NCBI GenBank assembly: GCA_006969905.1
Contig: CP030887.1
Location: 1,054,001 to 1,118,000 of the forward strand
From: Balneolaceae bacterium
GTDB lineage: Bacteria; Bacteroidota; Rhodothermia; Balneolales; Balneolaceae
Length of the DNA: 64,000 nt
Direction of reading: 5' to 3'
This document shows positions 43,000 to 52,152 of this stretch, one piece after another. Position 1 is the stretch's first letter; each line of letters starts with the position of its first letter. A program made the position numbers and the translations under genes. The notes beneath the pieces were generated by a model that saw only the letters and a program-made list of their open reading frames with translations, did no database searches and was not told the DNA's origin.

Positions 43000-43820
43000 T
43001 TTACTTTTTGATTTCTTCCAATGAAAGTAGACATAGACTCGTAGACTTTAAAGATTTTGCCCGCTACAACATCGTATACTTTGGCAGGCAGAAGTCCCCT
43101 GAAGAACGGGGTCAGTTTTACCATAAAGGGTTCTCGTAAATGGATTTTATTCTTTTCAACAGCATCCAGGATTTTGGTGGTGATAACCTCAGGATCTAAA
43201 AGGGGAACCAGTCGGGGTGATTTAACCCCGGCAAACATCCCGGTATTAATATAGCTGGGTTGCACGCTGAGTACACGAAGGTCTTTAGAAATCTCAGCCA
43301 GTTCCAGCCGTAAGGAATCAGACCAGCCCAAGGCTGCCCACTTGCTAGCTGCGTAAACTGTCATGTGAGGATTTGGGGTAAGCCCGGCTGCGGAGGCTAT
43401 GTTTACAATTTGTCCCGATTTGCTTTCAATCATGGCTGGCAAGAAAGCCCTGGCCACATACATCAAACCCATACTGTTTACGCCCATGGTAAAGTTGATG
43501 TCTTCATAACTATGCTCATGAAACGATTTACCTACCACTACCCCTGCATTATTGATGAGTATGCCCACTTTGCCATATTCTGTAAGCACTTTTTTGGCTT
43601 CTTCTTCTACTTGCTGATGATCACGAACATCCACCAGGCCGGTGGACACAGAAAAACCGGACTTTGTTAAAGCAGCTGCCGCAGCTAAAAGCGAATCTTC
43701 ATCAATATCCCAAATGATTAAATGTGCAGCACCTCGTTCAAGGGCGTTTTGCCCCATTAAAAAACCGATGCCACTGGCTCCACCTGTAACAAGTACAATT
43801 TTGTTTTTAAAGTACGACAT
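42996..43820 (-). CDS. Short-chain dehydrogenase/reductase
   Basis: 274 residues from the ATG at 43820; the open frame reaches seven codons further but the family starts close to KNKIVLVTGGASGIG. Cofactor motif TGGASGIG, NNAG in LINNAGVV, the catalytic Ser and Tyr/Lys in IASAAGL and VYAASKWAA. The Asp in IIWDIDEDS suggests NAD preference. The C-terminal ~40 residues (LTPFFRGLLPAKVYDVVAGK) resemble the membrane-associated tail of ketone- or fatty-acyl-type SDRs. Coupled to the aldehyde dehydrogenase gene. Confidence 0.92.
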   Translation of the reverse strand: MSYFKNKIVLVTGGASGIGFLMGQNALERGAAHLIIWDIDEDSLLAAAAALTKSGFSVSTGLVDVRDHQQVEEEAKKVLTEYGKVGILINNAGVVVGKSFHEHSYEDINFTMGVNSMGLMYVARAFLPAMIESKSGQIVNIASAAGLTPNPHMTVYAASKWAALGWSDSLRLELAEISKDLRVLSVQPSYINTGMFAGVKSPRLVPLLDPEVITTKILDAVEKNKIHLREPFMVKLTPFFRGLLPAKVYDVVAGKIFKVYESMSTFIGRNQKVK

Positions 43821-43977
43821 AAAACACCTTTGTTTCTTCAATAGTAATCATAACCGGAATAAATGTGAAAGCAGTTCTGTTTAAAAGAAAACATCAAAAA
43901 AGGTTAACAGACTTCACGAATTGTATTTAATCTGGTTATAATCCATCCAATAACAACATAACTACATTGCATTACTA

Positions 43978-45636
43978 ATGAATAAAAGTAAACTCTTTTT
44001 CATACCTGTTTTAACACTGTTAATGGCTTGTTCCTCTTCCAGGGTGGACGAAGCGGCCCTTTCTATTACAGAATCATCACTAATGGAACATATCGAAACA
44101 CTCTCATCCGATGAATTTATGGGGCGCGGTACCGGTACGGAAGGCGAAGAGATGACGGTGGATTATTTGGTTTCCCAGCTAAAGGAGATGGGGACAGAAT
44201 CCGGCGTTGAGGATGGAAGCTACATTCAATCCTTTCCGCTTTTGGGGCAAAAAACAAAGAATGCAAAACTGAGTATTACACGGTCGCCGGGGAACAGCAC
44301 ACTCAACCGGTTTAACTATTTTGATGACTTTGTAGCCTGGCCGGCGAATGAAGCTGAGGCAGTAAATGTACAAAATGCTGAGCTGGTGTATGTGGGTTAT
44401 GGAATACAGGCTCCCGAAGAGAACTGGGATGATTTTAAAGGTGTGGATGTAAAAGGAAAAGTGATTGTTGTCAAAAACAACGATCCTGAATATGACCCTG
44501 ATCTTTTTGAAGGTACCGCCAGGCTTTATTATGGACGGCATACCTATAAATTTGAAAAAGCAAAAGAAATGGGAGCTATAGGCGCTGTCATAATTCATAC
44601 CACACCTACAGCCGGGTATGGGTGGAATGTGGTTTCGAATAGCTGGAGCAGAGAGCGTTTTTATGTAAAAAGTGCTGAGGGAGCTGATAAAGGGGCAACG
44701 GAGTTCAATAGCTGGATGACCTATGAGGCAAGTAAGATTATGTTTGAGCGGGCAGGCTTAAACCTGGATGAACTTCTTGAAGCAGCTGATAGTCCTGATT
44801 TTGAGCCTGTTCCGTTAAACAATACAGGAATGACACTGAGTCTGGAAGCTGATTACAGGGATATTCAATCCAAGAACGTAATTGCGACCATTGAAGGAAG
44901 TGACCCGGAGTTAAAAGACGAATACCTGGTACTTACTGCACATTTTGATCATCTCGGAATCACTTCTCCCATTGATGGAGATGATATTAATAACGGAGCT
45001 GAAGATAATGCTGCAGGGGTGAGTGCAGTTTTAAACCTGATGCAGGCATATAAATCTATACAACCGGAAATGAAGCGCAGTGTGATGGCGTTACTGGTTG
45101 GAGCAGAAGAAGTAGGGTTACTGGGCTCGCAATACTGGGGAGAAAACCCGACAGTACATCCCGGTAAGGTAACGGCAAATATCAACCTTGATGGAATGAA
45201 TGTGTACGGCGAAACAGAAGACGTGGTGATTGTAGGTTATGGCCGAAATACCATGGGTGATTTGGTAAGAATGGAAGCAGATAAAGTAGGAAGGCCGGTA
45301 AAACCGGATCCGCGCCCTGAGCAGGGAATCTTTTATCGATCCGATCATTTCAACATGGCTAAGGTTGGGATTCCCGCCATATTCCCAAATCCCGGGACGG
45401 TATTTGTGGATAAGCCGGAAGGCTGGGAAGAAGTGATTGATAGTGTTTCTGCAGCAAACTACCACGCTGTAAACGATGAGGTTAATGAGTATTGGGACTT
45501 AAAGGGCGCAGTGAAAGATTCACGGTTATTTTTTAAAGCCGGATTCAGGGCGCTTAATGCAGAAGAGTTACAGTCATGGAAGCCCGGTGATGAATTTGAA
45601 GCAACCCGCCTTAAAATGCTTGAAGATGTAGAATAA
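43978..45636 (+). CDS. M28 family zinc aminopeptidase lipoprotein
   Basis: 552 residues. Lipoprotein signal ending LLMACSSS. A protease-associated (PA) domain precedes the catalytic part (roughly residues 130-260, with VGYGIQAPEENWDDFKGVDV). M28 metal ligands and catalytic residues: AHFDHLG, GAEDNAAGVSAVL, GAEEVGLLGSQYW, NLDGMNVYG and RSDHFNMAKVGIPAIF. It would cleave peptides outside the cytoplasm, removing N-terminal residues. Followed after 3 nt by the histidine kinase gene. Confidence 0.93.
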   Translation: MNKSKLFFIPVLTLLMACSSSRVDEAALSITESSLMEHIETLSSDEFMGRGTGTEGEEMTVDYLVSQLKEMGTESGVEDGSYIQSFPLLGQKTKNAKLSITRSPGNSTLNRFNYFDDFVAWPANEAEAVNVQNAELVYVGYGIQAPEENWDDFKGVDVKGKVIVVKNNDPEYDPDLFEGTARLYYGRHTYKFEKAKEMGAIGAVIIHTTPTAGYGWNVVSNSWSRERFYVKSAEGADKGATEFNSWMTYEASKIMFERAGLNLDELLEAADSPDFEPVPLNNTGMTLSLEADYRDIQSKNVIATIEGSDPELKDEYLVLTAHFDHLGITSPIDGDDINNGAEDNAAGVSAVLNLMQAYKSIQPEMKRSVMALLVGAEEVGLLGSQYWGENPTVHPGKVTANINLDGMNVYGETEDVVIVGYGRNTMGDLVRMEADKVGRPVKPDPRPEQGIFYRSDHFNMAKVGIPAIFPNPGTVFVDKPEGWEEVIDSVSAANYHAVNDEVNEYWDLKGAVKDSRLFFKAGFRALNAEELQSWKPGDEFEATRLKMLEDVE

Positions 45637-45639
45637 TTT

Positions 45640-47844
45640 ATGACTTTAATTGCTTCACACAGAAAAGAGATTCCCAAGTCAAGCTGGACCTGGGATGTGA
45701 CTGCTAATAAACTGAGCCTTGGGTTAACTTTTCTGAACCTGTTTGGCGACAAGGTGGAAGAAGTACCTGAAGGTTTTAAAACTACAGTACTGGAAGCATT
45801 TAATGTTACTGAGCCCAGTGAGGACATCCCGTTTTACCGGAAAACACAACATCATATCAACGGGAAGTACTACTATATTGAATGGGTTGGAGAAGCTATG
45901 GAGCGTTCTGAATCCGGCGCAATCAGTAAAATGGCCGGGTTTGCTGAACTGGGAACATCGAGGGATGACTTTACCCTTACCCTGAACCAAGAGGCACTTT
46001 TCTTTACACGGTTGATGGACAATATTAAAGAAAGTGTGTACTTCAAGGATTTAAAAAGCCGTTTTATAAAGGTAAACAAAGCGTGTGCATTAAAGTTTGG
46101 TTATGAAGACCCTGCTGACATTGTAGGTAAAACCGATTTTGATTTTTTTGATGATGAACATGCACAACCTGCTTTTGACGATGAGCAAGGGATAATTATT
46201 TCGGAAGAACCTATTTATAACAAAATAGAAAAAGAAGTTTTCTCAGATGCAGAGGGAAGTGTGAAGTGGGCATCAACCAGTAAAATGCCTTTATATGATG
46301 ACAAGGGAGTGCTAATTGGCACCTATGGTATTACAAGAGATATTACGGCAGAAATGCAGGCCAAAGAAGAATTGAAAGCGAGTGATGAGAAATTTCATCA
46401 GCTTTCTGAAAAAGCACCCGGCTTTCTGTATTTACATAAAGTGGATACAGACGGGAAGGCATCTTTTCCGTTTGTAAGTGAAGGCATTAAAGAGATACTG
46501 GAATTAGAGCCGGAAGAATTGGATGACAGTATGAGGCCGCTTATAGAGAGAGTACATAAAGAGGATTTAAAAAGAGTAATAAGTTCAATACAGGAGTCGG
46601 TAAAAACCCAAAAAGAATGGAATTGTGAGTACCGGGTTATTTTGCCCGGCAAGGGCTTGCGATGGGTGCGGGGAAAAGCAACTCCTATTCTTCAGGACGA
46701 TGGTTCAGTTTTGTCATCAGGTTTTCTTTCTGATATAACAGAATCAAAAAGAATCTTAAAAATAAATGAACTGCTAAGAGAGCAGTTTGAATCAGTGCTG
46801 AATGCGGTTCCCAATTTGATATTTCTCAAAGGGCAGGATGGTAAATTCCTGATGGCAAATGATGCCACGCTTGAGTTTTTTGGGAAAACAGAAGGAGAAA
46901 TTATTGGCAAAACCGATGTGGATTTGGGTATTGATCCTGAAATGGCGAAAAAATACCACAGGGATGATCTGAAAGTGATCGAGTCCGGTGAAATGTTATT
47001 TGAACCGGAAAATAAGTCTACAGATATGGCCGGTAAAACGGTTTACCACCAGACTATAAAAGTCCCTTTTTCACAAGCAGGTAGTGGTGAAAAGGCAGTG
47101 CTGGCCATTGTAACGGATATCACTTCCCGGAAAAAGACAGAGCTCGAATTAAGTGATACCCTTCATATTGTAGGAGAACAAAACCAAAGACTATTAAACT
47201 TTGCACATATTGTTTCTCACAATCTCCGAAACCATGCAGGTAATATATTTATGCTTCTTTCATTATTCGATATGGAGGAATCAGAACAGGAGAAAGCGGA
47301 ATTAATGACCTACCTGAAGGCAGCCTCAGAACAACTGAACGGGTCTATTGAGGACCTGAATGAAATCATTGATAAGCAGTACAAAACAGAATCTGACCTT
47401 AAGGAAATAAAGCCTGCTGAAATGATTAGCAAAGTAAAACAGGTTCTTATTTCGGAAATACTTTCCTACAACATTAAGTTTATTGAAGACATTGATGAAA
47501 GCCTGACCATCAAGTATAATAGTTCATACCTGGAGAGCATCATACTGAACCTTATTTCAAACGCTATTAAGTATCGTGATCCTAAGAAAAAATCGAGGGT
47601 GAAAGTAAATCTGTATGAGAAAGAAGGAAGTACATATCTCGAAGTATCTGACAATGGGCTAGGTCTTGATATCGAAAAGCACAGAGATAAGCTTTTTGGT
47701 ATGTATAAAACATTTCATGGCAATGAAAACTCGAAAGGAATCGGCCTTTTCATTACAAAAAATCAAATTGAATCGCTTGGGGGTTCGATAGAGGTCGAAA
47801 GCGAAGTCAAAAAAGGAACAACATTTAAAGTGAGGCTCACATGA
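45640..47844 (+). CDS. PAS-domain sensor histidine kinase
   Basis: 734 residues, without clear membrane segments, so probably cytoplasmic. At least three PAS domains: one around residues 125-240 (SVYFKDLKSRFIKVNKACALKFG), one around 250-370 with a PAC motif (WNCEYRVILPGKGLRWVRG), and one around 380-500 (PNLIFLKGQDGKFLMANDATLEFF). The phospho-acceptor His is in HIVSHNLRNHAGNI near residue 527, an SHNLR-type box common in Bacteroidota. ATP-binding N box NLISNAIKYRDP and G box DNGLGLD follow. Overlaps the next gene, a response regulator, by 4 nt. The signal is unknown. Confidence 0.93.
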   Translation: MTLIASHRKEIPKSSWTWDVTANKLSLGLTFLNLFGDKVEEVPEGFKTTVLEAFNVTEPSEDIPFYRKTQHHINGKYYYIEWVGEAMERSESGAISKMAGFAELGTSRDDFTLTLNQEALFFTRLMDNIKESVYFKDLKSRFIKVNKACALKFGYEDPADIVGKTDFDFFDDEHAQPAFDDEQGIIISEEPIYNKIEKEVFSDAEGSVKWASTSKMPLYDDKGVLIGTYGITRDITAEMQAKEELKASDEKFHQLSEKAPGFLYLHKVDTDGKASFPFVSEGIKEILELEPEELDDSMRPLIERVHKEDLKRVISSIQESVKTQKEWNCEYRVILPGKGLRWVRGKATPILQDDGSVLSSGFLSDITESKRILKINELLREQFESVLNAVPNLIFLKGQDGKFLMANDATLEFFGKTEGEIIGKTDVDLGIDPEMAKKYHRDDLKVIESGEMLFEPENKSTDMAGKTVYHQTIKVPFSQAGSGEKAVLAIVTDITSRKKTELELSDTLHIVGEQNQRLLNFAHIVSHNLRNHAGNIFMLLSLFDMEESEQEKAELMTYLKAASEQLNGSIEDLNEIIDKQYKTESDLKEIKPAEMISKVKQVLISEILSYNIKFIEDIDESLTIKYNSSYLESIILNLISNAIKYRDPKKKSRVKVNLYEKEGSTYLEVSDNGLGLDIEKHRDKLFGMYKTFHGNENSKGIGLFITKNQIESLGGSIEVESEVKKGTTFKVRLT

Positions 47845-48251
47845 GTTCTGTAAATAAAAGTATATGCATTATTGATGATGACAAGGTATATACCTTTGGG
47901 GTAAAAAAAATTATTAAGAATCATCTGCCTGAAAACCGGGTGACTACATACGATAATGGTAAGACTGCGATAGATGCTATTAAGAAAATGATCACCAATA
48001 ATGAAGACCTTCCTGACTTGATCTTACTGGATATTGACATGCCCGAGATGAATGGCTGGGACTTTCTGAATGAGTTTGAAATGCTAAAAGATAGAATCAA
48101 TAAGACAGTAAATATTTTTGTTATCAGTTCCAGAATTGATCACGGAAAAGATGACCTGTTTAGGGTAGAATGGGATGATAAGGTCTCCGATTTTATTAAA
48201 AAACCGGTAAATACGGCTGTGCTGAAAAAAATCCTGGAATCCCGCAATTGA
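47841..48251 (+). CDS. Single-domain response regulator, partner of the PAS kinase
   Basis: 136 residues, receiver domain only. Acidic pocket IIDDD (Asp12-14), acceptor Asp64 in LILLDIDMPEMNGWDF, and Lys in FIKKPV near residue 121. The four-base overlap with the kinase gene (ATGA) makes it the likely phosphate acceptor. With no DNA-binding domain, its output must be through contact with another protein or further phosphotransfer. Confidence 0.93.
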   Translation: MSSVNKSICIIDDDKVYTFGVKKIIKNHLPENRVTTYDNGKTAIDAIKKMITNNEDLPDLILLDIDMPEMNGWDFLNEFEMLKDRINKTVNIFVISSRIDHGKDDLFRVEWDDKVSDFIKKPVNTAVLKKILESRN

Positions 48252-48264
48252 TTGCCCTTGTGAT

Positions 48265-49434
48265 ATGAAGAATAAAACCATGATAAAACACATCCCTATT
48301 TTAGCCTTATTGTTTCTTTCCTGTGCGTATTCATCTTCAGAAATAGAAAAAGCAGGATTTATCACTCGTCTTGGTAATGATACACTCGCCGTTGAGTCTT
48401 TCGAAAAAACAGATTCATCCATGGTAGTAAAAGCACTTATACGAATACCGGAAACCCGTTTTATTACTTATAACTTAGTACAGGATGAGTTTGGAGGAAT
48501 TTCTGATTTAGCTATAAAAACTCACGATCCCGAAACAGGTTTTACTGGCGAAGGAGAATTTTCACGTTCTTATAAAAAGGAAGGAGATTCACTGGTGGTA
48601 AATATTAAAACCAATGATGGATCTATAAGAACATTAAAAGCTAAATATGAAGAAGGAATCCTCCCCTTTTTAGAGATGATTCACTGGCCTTTTGAACTGG
48701 CCTTTAACTCCGCTATGAGGACGGATGCTGACAGCATTGATCAAAAGCTTCTTGCGGGAAGCAGACCCCGGGACTTTGTAATTGCAAAAATTGATGAAGA
48801 TACACTTACTATTCGGCATCCTTCGAGGGGAGTAATGGGTGTGAGAGTAAATGCAGATGGTAATATTCTCAGTTTGGAAGCTTCCCGGACTACTCGAAAG
48901 CTAAAAGTTGAGCGCGTCTCCGAAGTAGATATCGAAAAAATAGGAAGGCAATTCTTTGAAATGGATAAACAGGGTAAGTCATTGGGTGCTTTTTCTGCCG
49001 CTGTTGAAAGAGAATTTTCTTTTAAAAACACAGATTTTTTGATTACCCACGGATCGCCTAAAAAAAGGGGAAGGGTTCTTTTTGGGGGTATTGTTCCCTA
49101 TGGGGAAAGGTGGAGAACCGGGGCAGATCGTGCCACACACATCACTACATCCCGCGATTTAACCATTGAGGGCCTGAAAGTTCCTGCAGGCGAGTATACC
49201 CTTTTTACCATTCCTGAACCAAATGGTGGTACGCTTATCATTAATAAGCAAACCGGCCAGAACGGCAGAAGTTATGACGAAGCCCGTGACCTTGGAAGAG
49301 TGCAAATGCAGGTATTAAAGCAGGATGAGGAGACGGAGGAATTCACCATTCTGGTTGAGGAAACTCCAGCCGGGGGTGTACTAAAATTAGTTTGGGGAAA
49401 TACAGTGTACTCAGTTAATTTTACCGTTGGGTAA
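48265..49434 (+). CDS. DUF2911 domain lipoprotein
   Basis: 389 residues. Lipoprotein signal with Cys in LFLSCAYSSS (Cys about residue 20). The N-terminal ~250 residues are a variable exported region; the last ~140 carry DUF2911: RVLFGGIVPYGERWRTGADRAT, GLKVPAGEYTLFTIP and the closing LKLVWGNTVYSVNF. Function unknown. Starts 13 nt after the response regulator, so it may belong to the same transcript. Both ATGs (48265 and 48280) are possible starts; the second leaves a shorter, typical signal peptide. Confidence 0.85.
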   Translation: MKNKTMIKHIPILALLFLSCAYSSSEIEKAGFITRLGNDTLAVESFEKTDSSMVVKALIRIPETRFITYNLVQDEFGGISDLAIKTHDPETGFTGEGEFSRSYKKEGDSLVVNIKTNDGSIRTLKAKYEEGILPFLEMIHWPFELAFNSAMRTDADSIDQKLLAGSRPRDFVIAKIDEDTLTIRHPSRGVMGVRVNADGNILSLEASRTTRKLKVERVSEVDIEKIGRQFFEMDKQGKSLGAFSAAVEREFSFKNTDFLITHGSPKKRGRVLFGGIVPYGERWRTGADRATHITTSRDLTIEGLKVPAGEYTLFTIPEPNGGTLIINKQTGQNGRSYDEARDLGRVQMQVLKQDEETEEFTILVEETPAGGVLKLVWGNTVYSVNFTVG

Positions 49435-49449
49435 CCTAACTGAATTATA

Positions 49450-50361
49450 TTGACTTTAGATCTTTTTAAACCTGTTTCGGAAACGCAGAAAGACCGCATA
49501 AATGCGGCCATGATAGATACTCCACCACATGATCCTGGAGTTTATACATTTTATGATAAAAGAGATCAGGTTCTGTATGTGGGTAAAGCGAAAGATCTAT
49601 TCAAAAGGATTACCTCATACCGGTATTCCAGGTCTAAGAAAGTGCAACGGATGGTTGCTCATGTTCATCGTATCGGGTACGAGATCTGTAAATCAGAAAC
49701 AGATGCTATCTTGCTGGAAAACCTTCTTATCCGTTCATTGCGCCCGCCATTCAATACAGCTAATAAAAAAACCGAAACCTATTATTACATTTCGACGGCA
49801 AGGAGCGGGAACAAAAGAGAGTTTCGGTTATCCATGCGCCAACTTCAGGACTACCCCAAATGCTATGGGTGTTTTAAGGGGCATGTAAGAGTCAGGAAAG
49901 GATTAGGAGCTTTGCTCAGGTTTCTTTTTTGGGCACATGATCCTATCCAAAGTGCGCACTATCTGCCCAATCAATTGGTTGGGCGTATTACTCCTTCCAG
50001 GTTTAAAGTACAGCTAAGTGATGAGACGGGTGTTCGTGTCCACCAGTTTTTATCGGGAACTTCTGATTTGCTGATATCAGAGTTTGAAGATCGCATAACC
50101 GGGTATGTATTCAAGGATCGGTTTACCATGCGCTATTTTGAAAATGAACTGGAGCAGTTGAGAGTATTTTTTGCATTAGGTCCGGAAAGAAATAACAGGA
50201 TAAAAGAGATGCTGGAGCTGGAGTCTTCCCTCATCCAACAGCATGATTTGGATGATTTGCAGGTTTTATTAAGTGAAAAGGAATCTCTTTTAGTGAATAA
50301 ATCTAATACCATAGTTTCCGGGGCCGGAATTAATATACCAGACACAAAACATACCAGTTGA
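49450..50361 (+). CDS. UvrC-like GIY-YIG nuclease (N-terminal domain plus extra region)
   Basis: 303 residues read from a TTG at 49450. Residues ~25-105 are a UvrC-type GIY-YIG domain: PGVYTFYDKRDQVLYVGKAKDL, then ILLENLLIRSLRPPFN with the catalytic Glu. The remainder (about 200 residues) lacks the UVR, UvrC RNase H-like and HhH domains of full UvrC, so it is closer to Cho-type proteins or to the DnaQ-linked UvrC-like proteins. A CYGCF pair (residues ~139-142) could bind metal or be coincidence. Probable role in repair-type incision; the start codon is uncertain (ATG at 49510 would cut into the domain). Confidence 0.8.
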   Translation: MTLDLFKPVSETQKDRINAAMIDTPPHDPGVYTFYDKRDQVLYVGKAKDLFKRITSYRYSRSKKVQRMVAHVHRIGYEICKSETDAILLENLLIRSLRPPFNTANKKTETYYYISTARSGNKREFRLSMRQLQDYPKCYGCFKGHVRVRKGLGALLRFLFWAHDPIQSAHYLPNQLVGRITPSRFKVQLSDETGVRVHQFLSGTSDLLISEFEDRITGYVFKDRFTMRYFENELEQLRVFFALGPERNNRIKEMLELESSLIQQHDLDDLQVLLSEKESLLVNKSNTIVSGAGINIPDTKHTS

Positions 50362-50425
50362 TCAAGTCAGGGTATGATGTGATTTACAAAGCCCGTATTT
50401 TCAGAGGCTCATCACAGAGGCATTT

Positions 50426-51592
50426 ATGCAAGAGGCAAAGACCGGTTCCCCTGAAAATCCACAGCATCATACACCGTACAAAGAACGCTATGCGGTATTT
50501 GCCGGCTTATTTTTACTAGGTATTGCATTTTCTACCTGGGCATCCCGCATACCGGACATACGAACAGCAGCAGCCCTAACCGCAGCTACACTAGGTTATG
50601 TATTTATGGCTCGCGGACTCGGTACTATTGTAATGATGCCGGTGGTAGCCATTTCCATCAACAGGATTGGAGCAAGAAAAACAGCATTGATTACAGCGGG
50701 TATATTGTCTCTTACATTACTTCCTTTAGCCTATATGCAGGGATGGGTAGCCCTTGGATTGATCCTGTTTATGGTAGGAGTCGGGGCTAGCGGTTATAAT
50801 ATTTCTATTAACTCACTGGGTTCCAGGCTGGAGATTGAAGCCGGGACATCATATATGGCGAGGATTCATTCCTGGTTTGGAGTAGGTAATTTATTTGGTG
50901 CGCTTGCAGGAACCTTTGCTACAAAGGCGGGGGTGAGTGTAGAACATCACTTTTTAGGAGTTACTGTATTAATGGTGGGCATTGTGTTTGTACTATATAA
51001 ATATCTTCCCCATGATAGCCCCCAACCGGATCAAAAACGTTCAAAATTCAGCTGGCCGCATGGCGGATTGATTGCTATAGGAATTATCTGTTTTTTGGCA
51101 GCTACAGTAGAAGCAAGCATCAATAACTGGGTGGCCCTTTTTTACACGGATTATATTGCCGTAGAAGAGGGGCTTGCCCCCATAGGTTATGCCGTTTTCG
51201 CGGGGGCTTTACTGGGCATGAGATTGATTGGGGATCGATTAAAAAACAGGTTTGGGGCAAGGATCTTGTTAGTCTCAGGCTCAGCCGTTGCAGCAGCGGG
51301 TTTGGTTTTAGCATTATTGGCAGCAAACATTTATATAGCAACCATAGGGTTTTTCTTAGCAGGTATTGGGGTGTCGCTAAATTTCCCGATGGTATTTAGC
51401 GCTGCGGGTCGCGAAGGGGCTGTGGCTTTGACCTCAGTAGCCAGTTTTGGTTATGTAGGTGGGATGGTTTCTCAGCCCATAATAGGCTGGATTGTTGAAG
51501 AGTTTCAAATGCTGGGAGGGTTTGTTTTTATAGCAACAGCAAGCCTTGTGATCTCAGTACTTGCCTGGCGGGCAAGATTGTTGAAGGGTTAA
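50426..51592 (+). CDS. MFS transporter, YbjJ-like
   Basis: 388 residues with about 12 membrane segments. The first loop has SRIPDIRTAAAL, and ARIHSWFGVGNLFGALAG in the middle is typical of the YbjJ-like group of major facilitators. A central charged loop (HDSPQPDQKRSKFSW) separates the two halves. The substrate is unknown. Starts 64 nt after the UvrC-like gene on the same strand. Confidence 0.88.
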   Translation: MQEAKTGSPENPQHHTPYKERYAVFAGLFLLGIAFSTWASRIPDIRTAAALTAATLGYVFMARGLGTIVMMPVVAISINRIGARKTALITAGILSLTLLPLAYMQGWVALGLILFMVGVGASGYNISINSLGSRLEIEAGTSYMARIHSWFGVGNLFGALAGTFATKAGVSVEHHFLGVTVLMVGIVFVLYKYLPHDSPQPDQKRSKFSWPHGGLIAIGIICFLAATVEASINNWVALFYTDYIAVEEGLAPIGYAVFAGALLGMRLIGDRLKNRFGARILLVSGSAVAAAGLVLALLAANIYIATIGFFLAGIGVSLNFPMVFSAAGREGAVALTSVASFGYVGGMVSQPIIGWIVEEFQMLGGFVFIATASLVISVLAWRARLLKG

Positions 51593-51662
51593 ACTTGTTT
51601 GAGAATTGTTGTTAAGCTTATTGAGAAAGACAAGCGAAAAATTAAATCCATGCTTCATCCTA

Positions 51663-51688
51663 AGATGCTGAAATGAATTCAGCATGAC
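51663..51688. repeat. GTCAT-type palindromic repeat (reverse orientation)
   Basis: AGATGCTGAA...TTCAGCATGAC, same inverted form as the right half of the pair at 17016. It lies 43 nt before the forward unit at 51731. Confidence 0.75.
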
Positions 51689-51730
51689 CTGTTTTGAGTT
51701 AATAGCACTGGCCGGTTTTAAAATCTACTC

Positions 51731-51756
51731 GTCATCCTGAACTTGTTTCAGGATCT
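51731..51756. repeat. GTCAT-type palindromic repeat (forward), upstream of GIY-YIG gene
   Basis: GTCATCCTGAACTTG...TTTCAGGATCT, identical in its 26-nt core to the copies at 28182 and 30597. Left end of composite element B; it ends 74 nt before the start of the GIY-YIG gene. Confidence 0.85.
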
Positions 51757-51830
51757 TAAGAGTCGATTTCAAGATTACATTTTCTGTCATCTTTCTGTAA
51801 GGAATAGCCTCAGAAATGATCTAACATAGC

Positions 51831-52121
51831 ATGAGCAAAGGCTATGTTTATTTCCTTACCAACTTTCAAAGAACAACGCTCTACATCGGGGTAACGAACG
51901 ATATTTCCAGAAGAGTTTGGAATCATAAAGAGGGAAAGGGATCAGAATTTACTTCGAAGTACAAGCTTACTATTCTAATTTATGCTGAAGAGTACGATTC
52001 TATTTCCGATGCCATTGCGAGAGAAAAGCAGTTGAAGAATTGGCATAAAGAGTGGAAATGGAATTTGATAAAAGAACATAATCCAAAGCTTAAAGATTGG
52101 TACGAGACTTTAAGATGGTGA
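51831..52121 (+). CDS. Small stand-alone GIY-YIG endonuclease
   Basis: 96 residues, same length as the gene at 41109. Catalytic features: Tyr in GYVYFLTN, YIG in TLYIGVTND, Arg in ISRRVWNHKEG, and Glu in AIAREKQLKNW. The C-terminus is basic and aromatic (WHKEWKWNLIKEHNPKLKDWY), fit for DNA contact. No partner gene. Bracketed by inverted GTCAT-type repeats, the right one starting 31 nt after the stop. Confidence 0.92.
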   Translation: MSKGYVYFLTNFQRTTLYIGVTNDISRRVWNHKEGKGSEFTSKYKLTILIYAEEYDSISDAIAREKQLKNWHKEWKWNLIKEHNPKLKDWYETLRW

Positions 52122-52152
52122 ATTCCTTTATTAAGCTTAAAGCTATTTCGTA

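Noticed and set aside
51611-52140. TTAAGCTTA on both sides of element B as a target-site duplication
   Set aside because: The sequence is short and self-palindromic, the two copies lie at unequal distances from the element ends, and element A has no counterpart.
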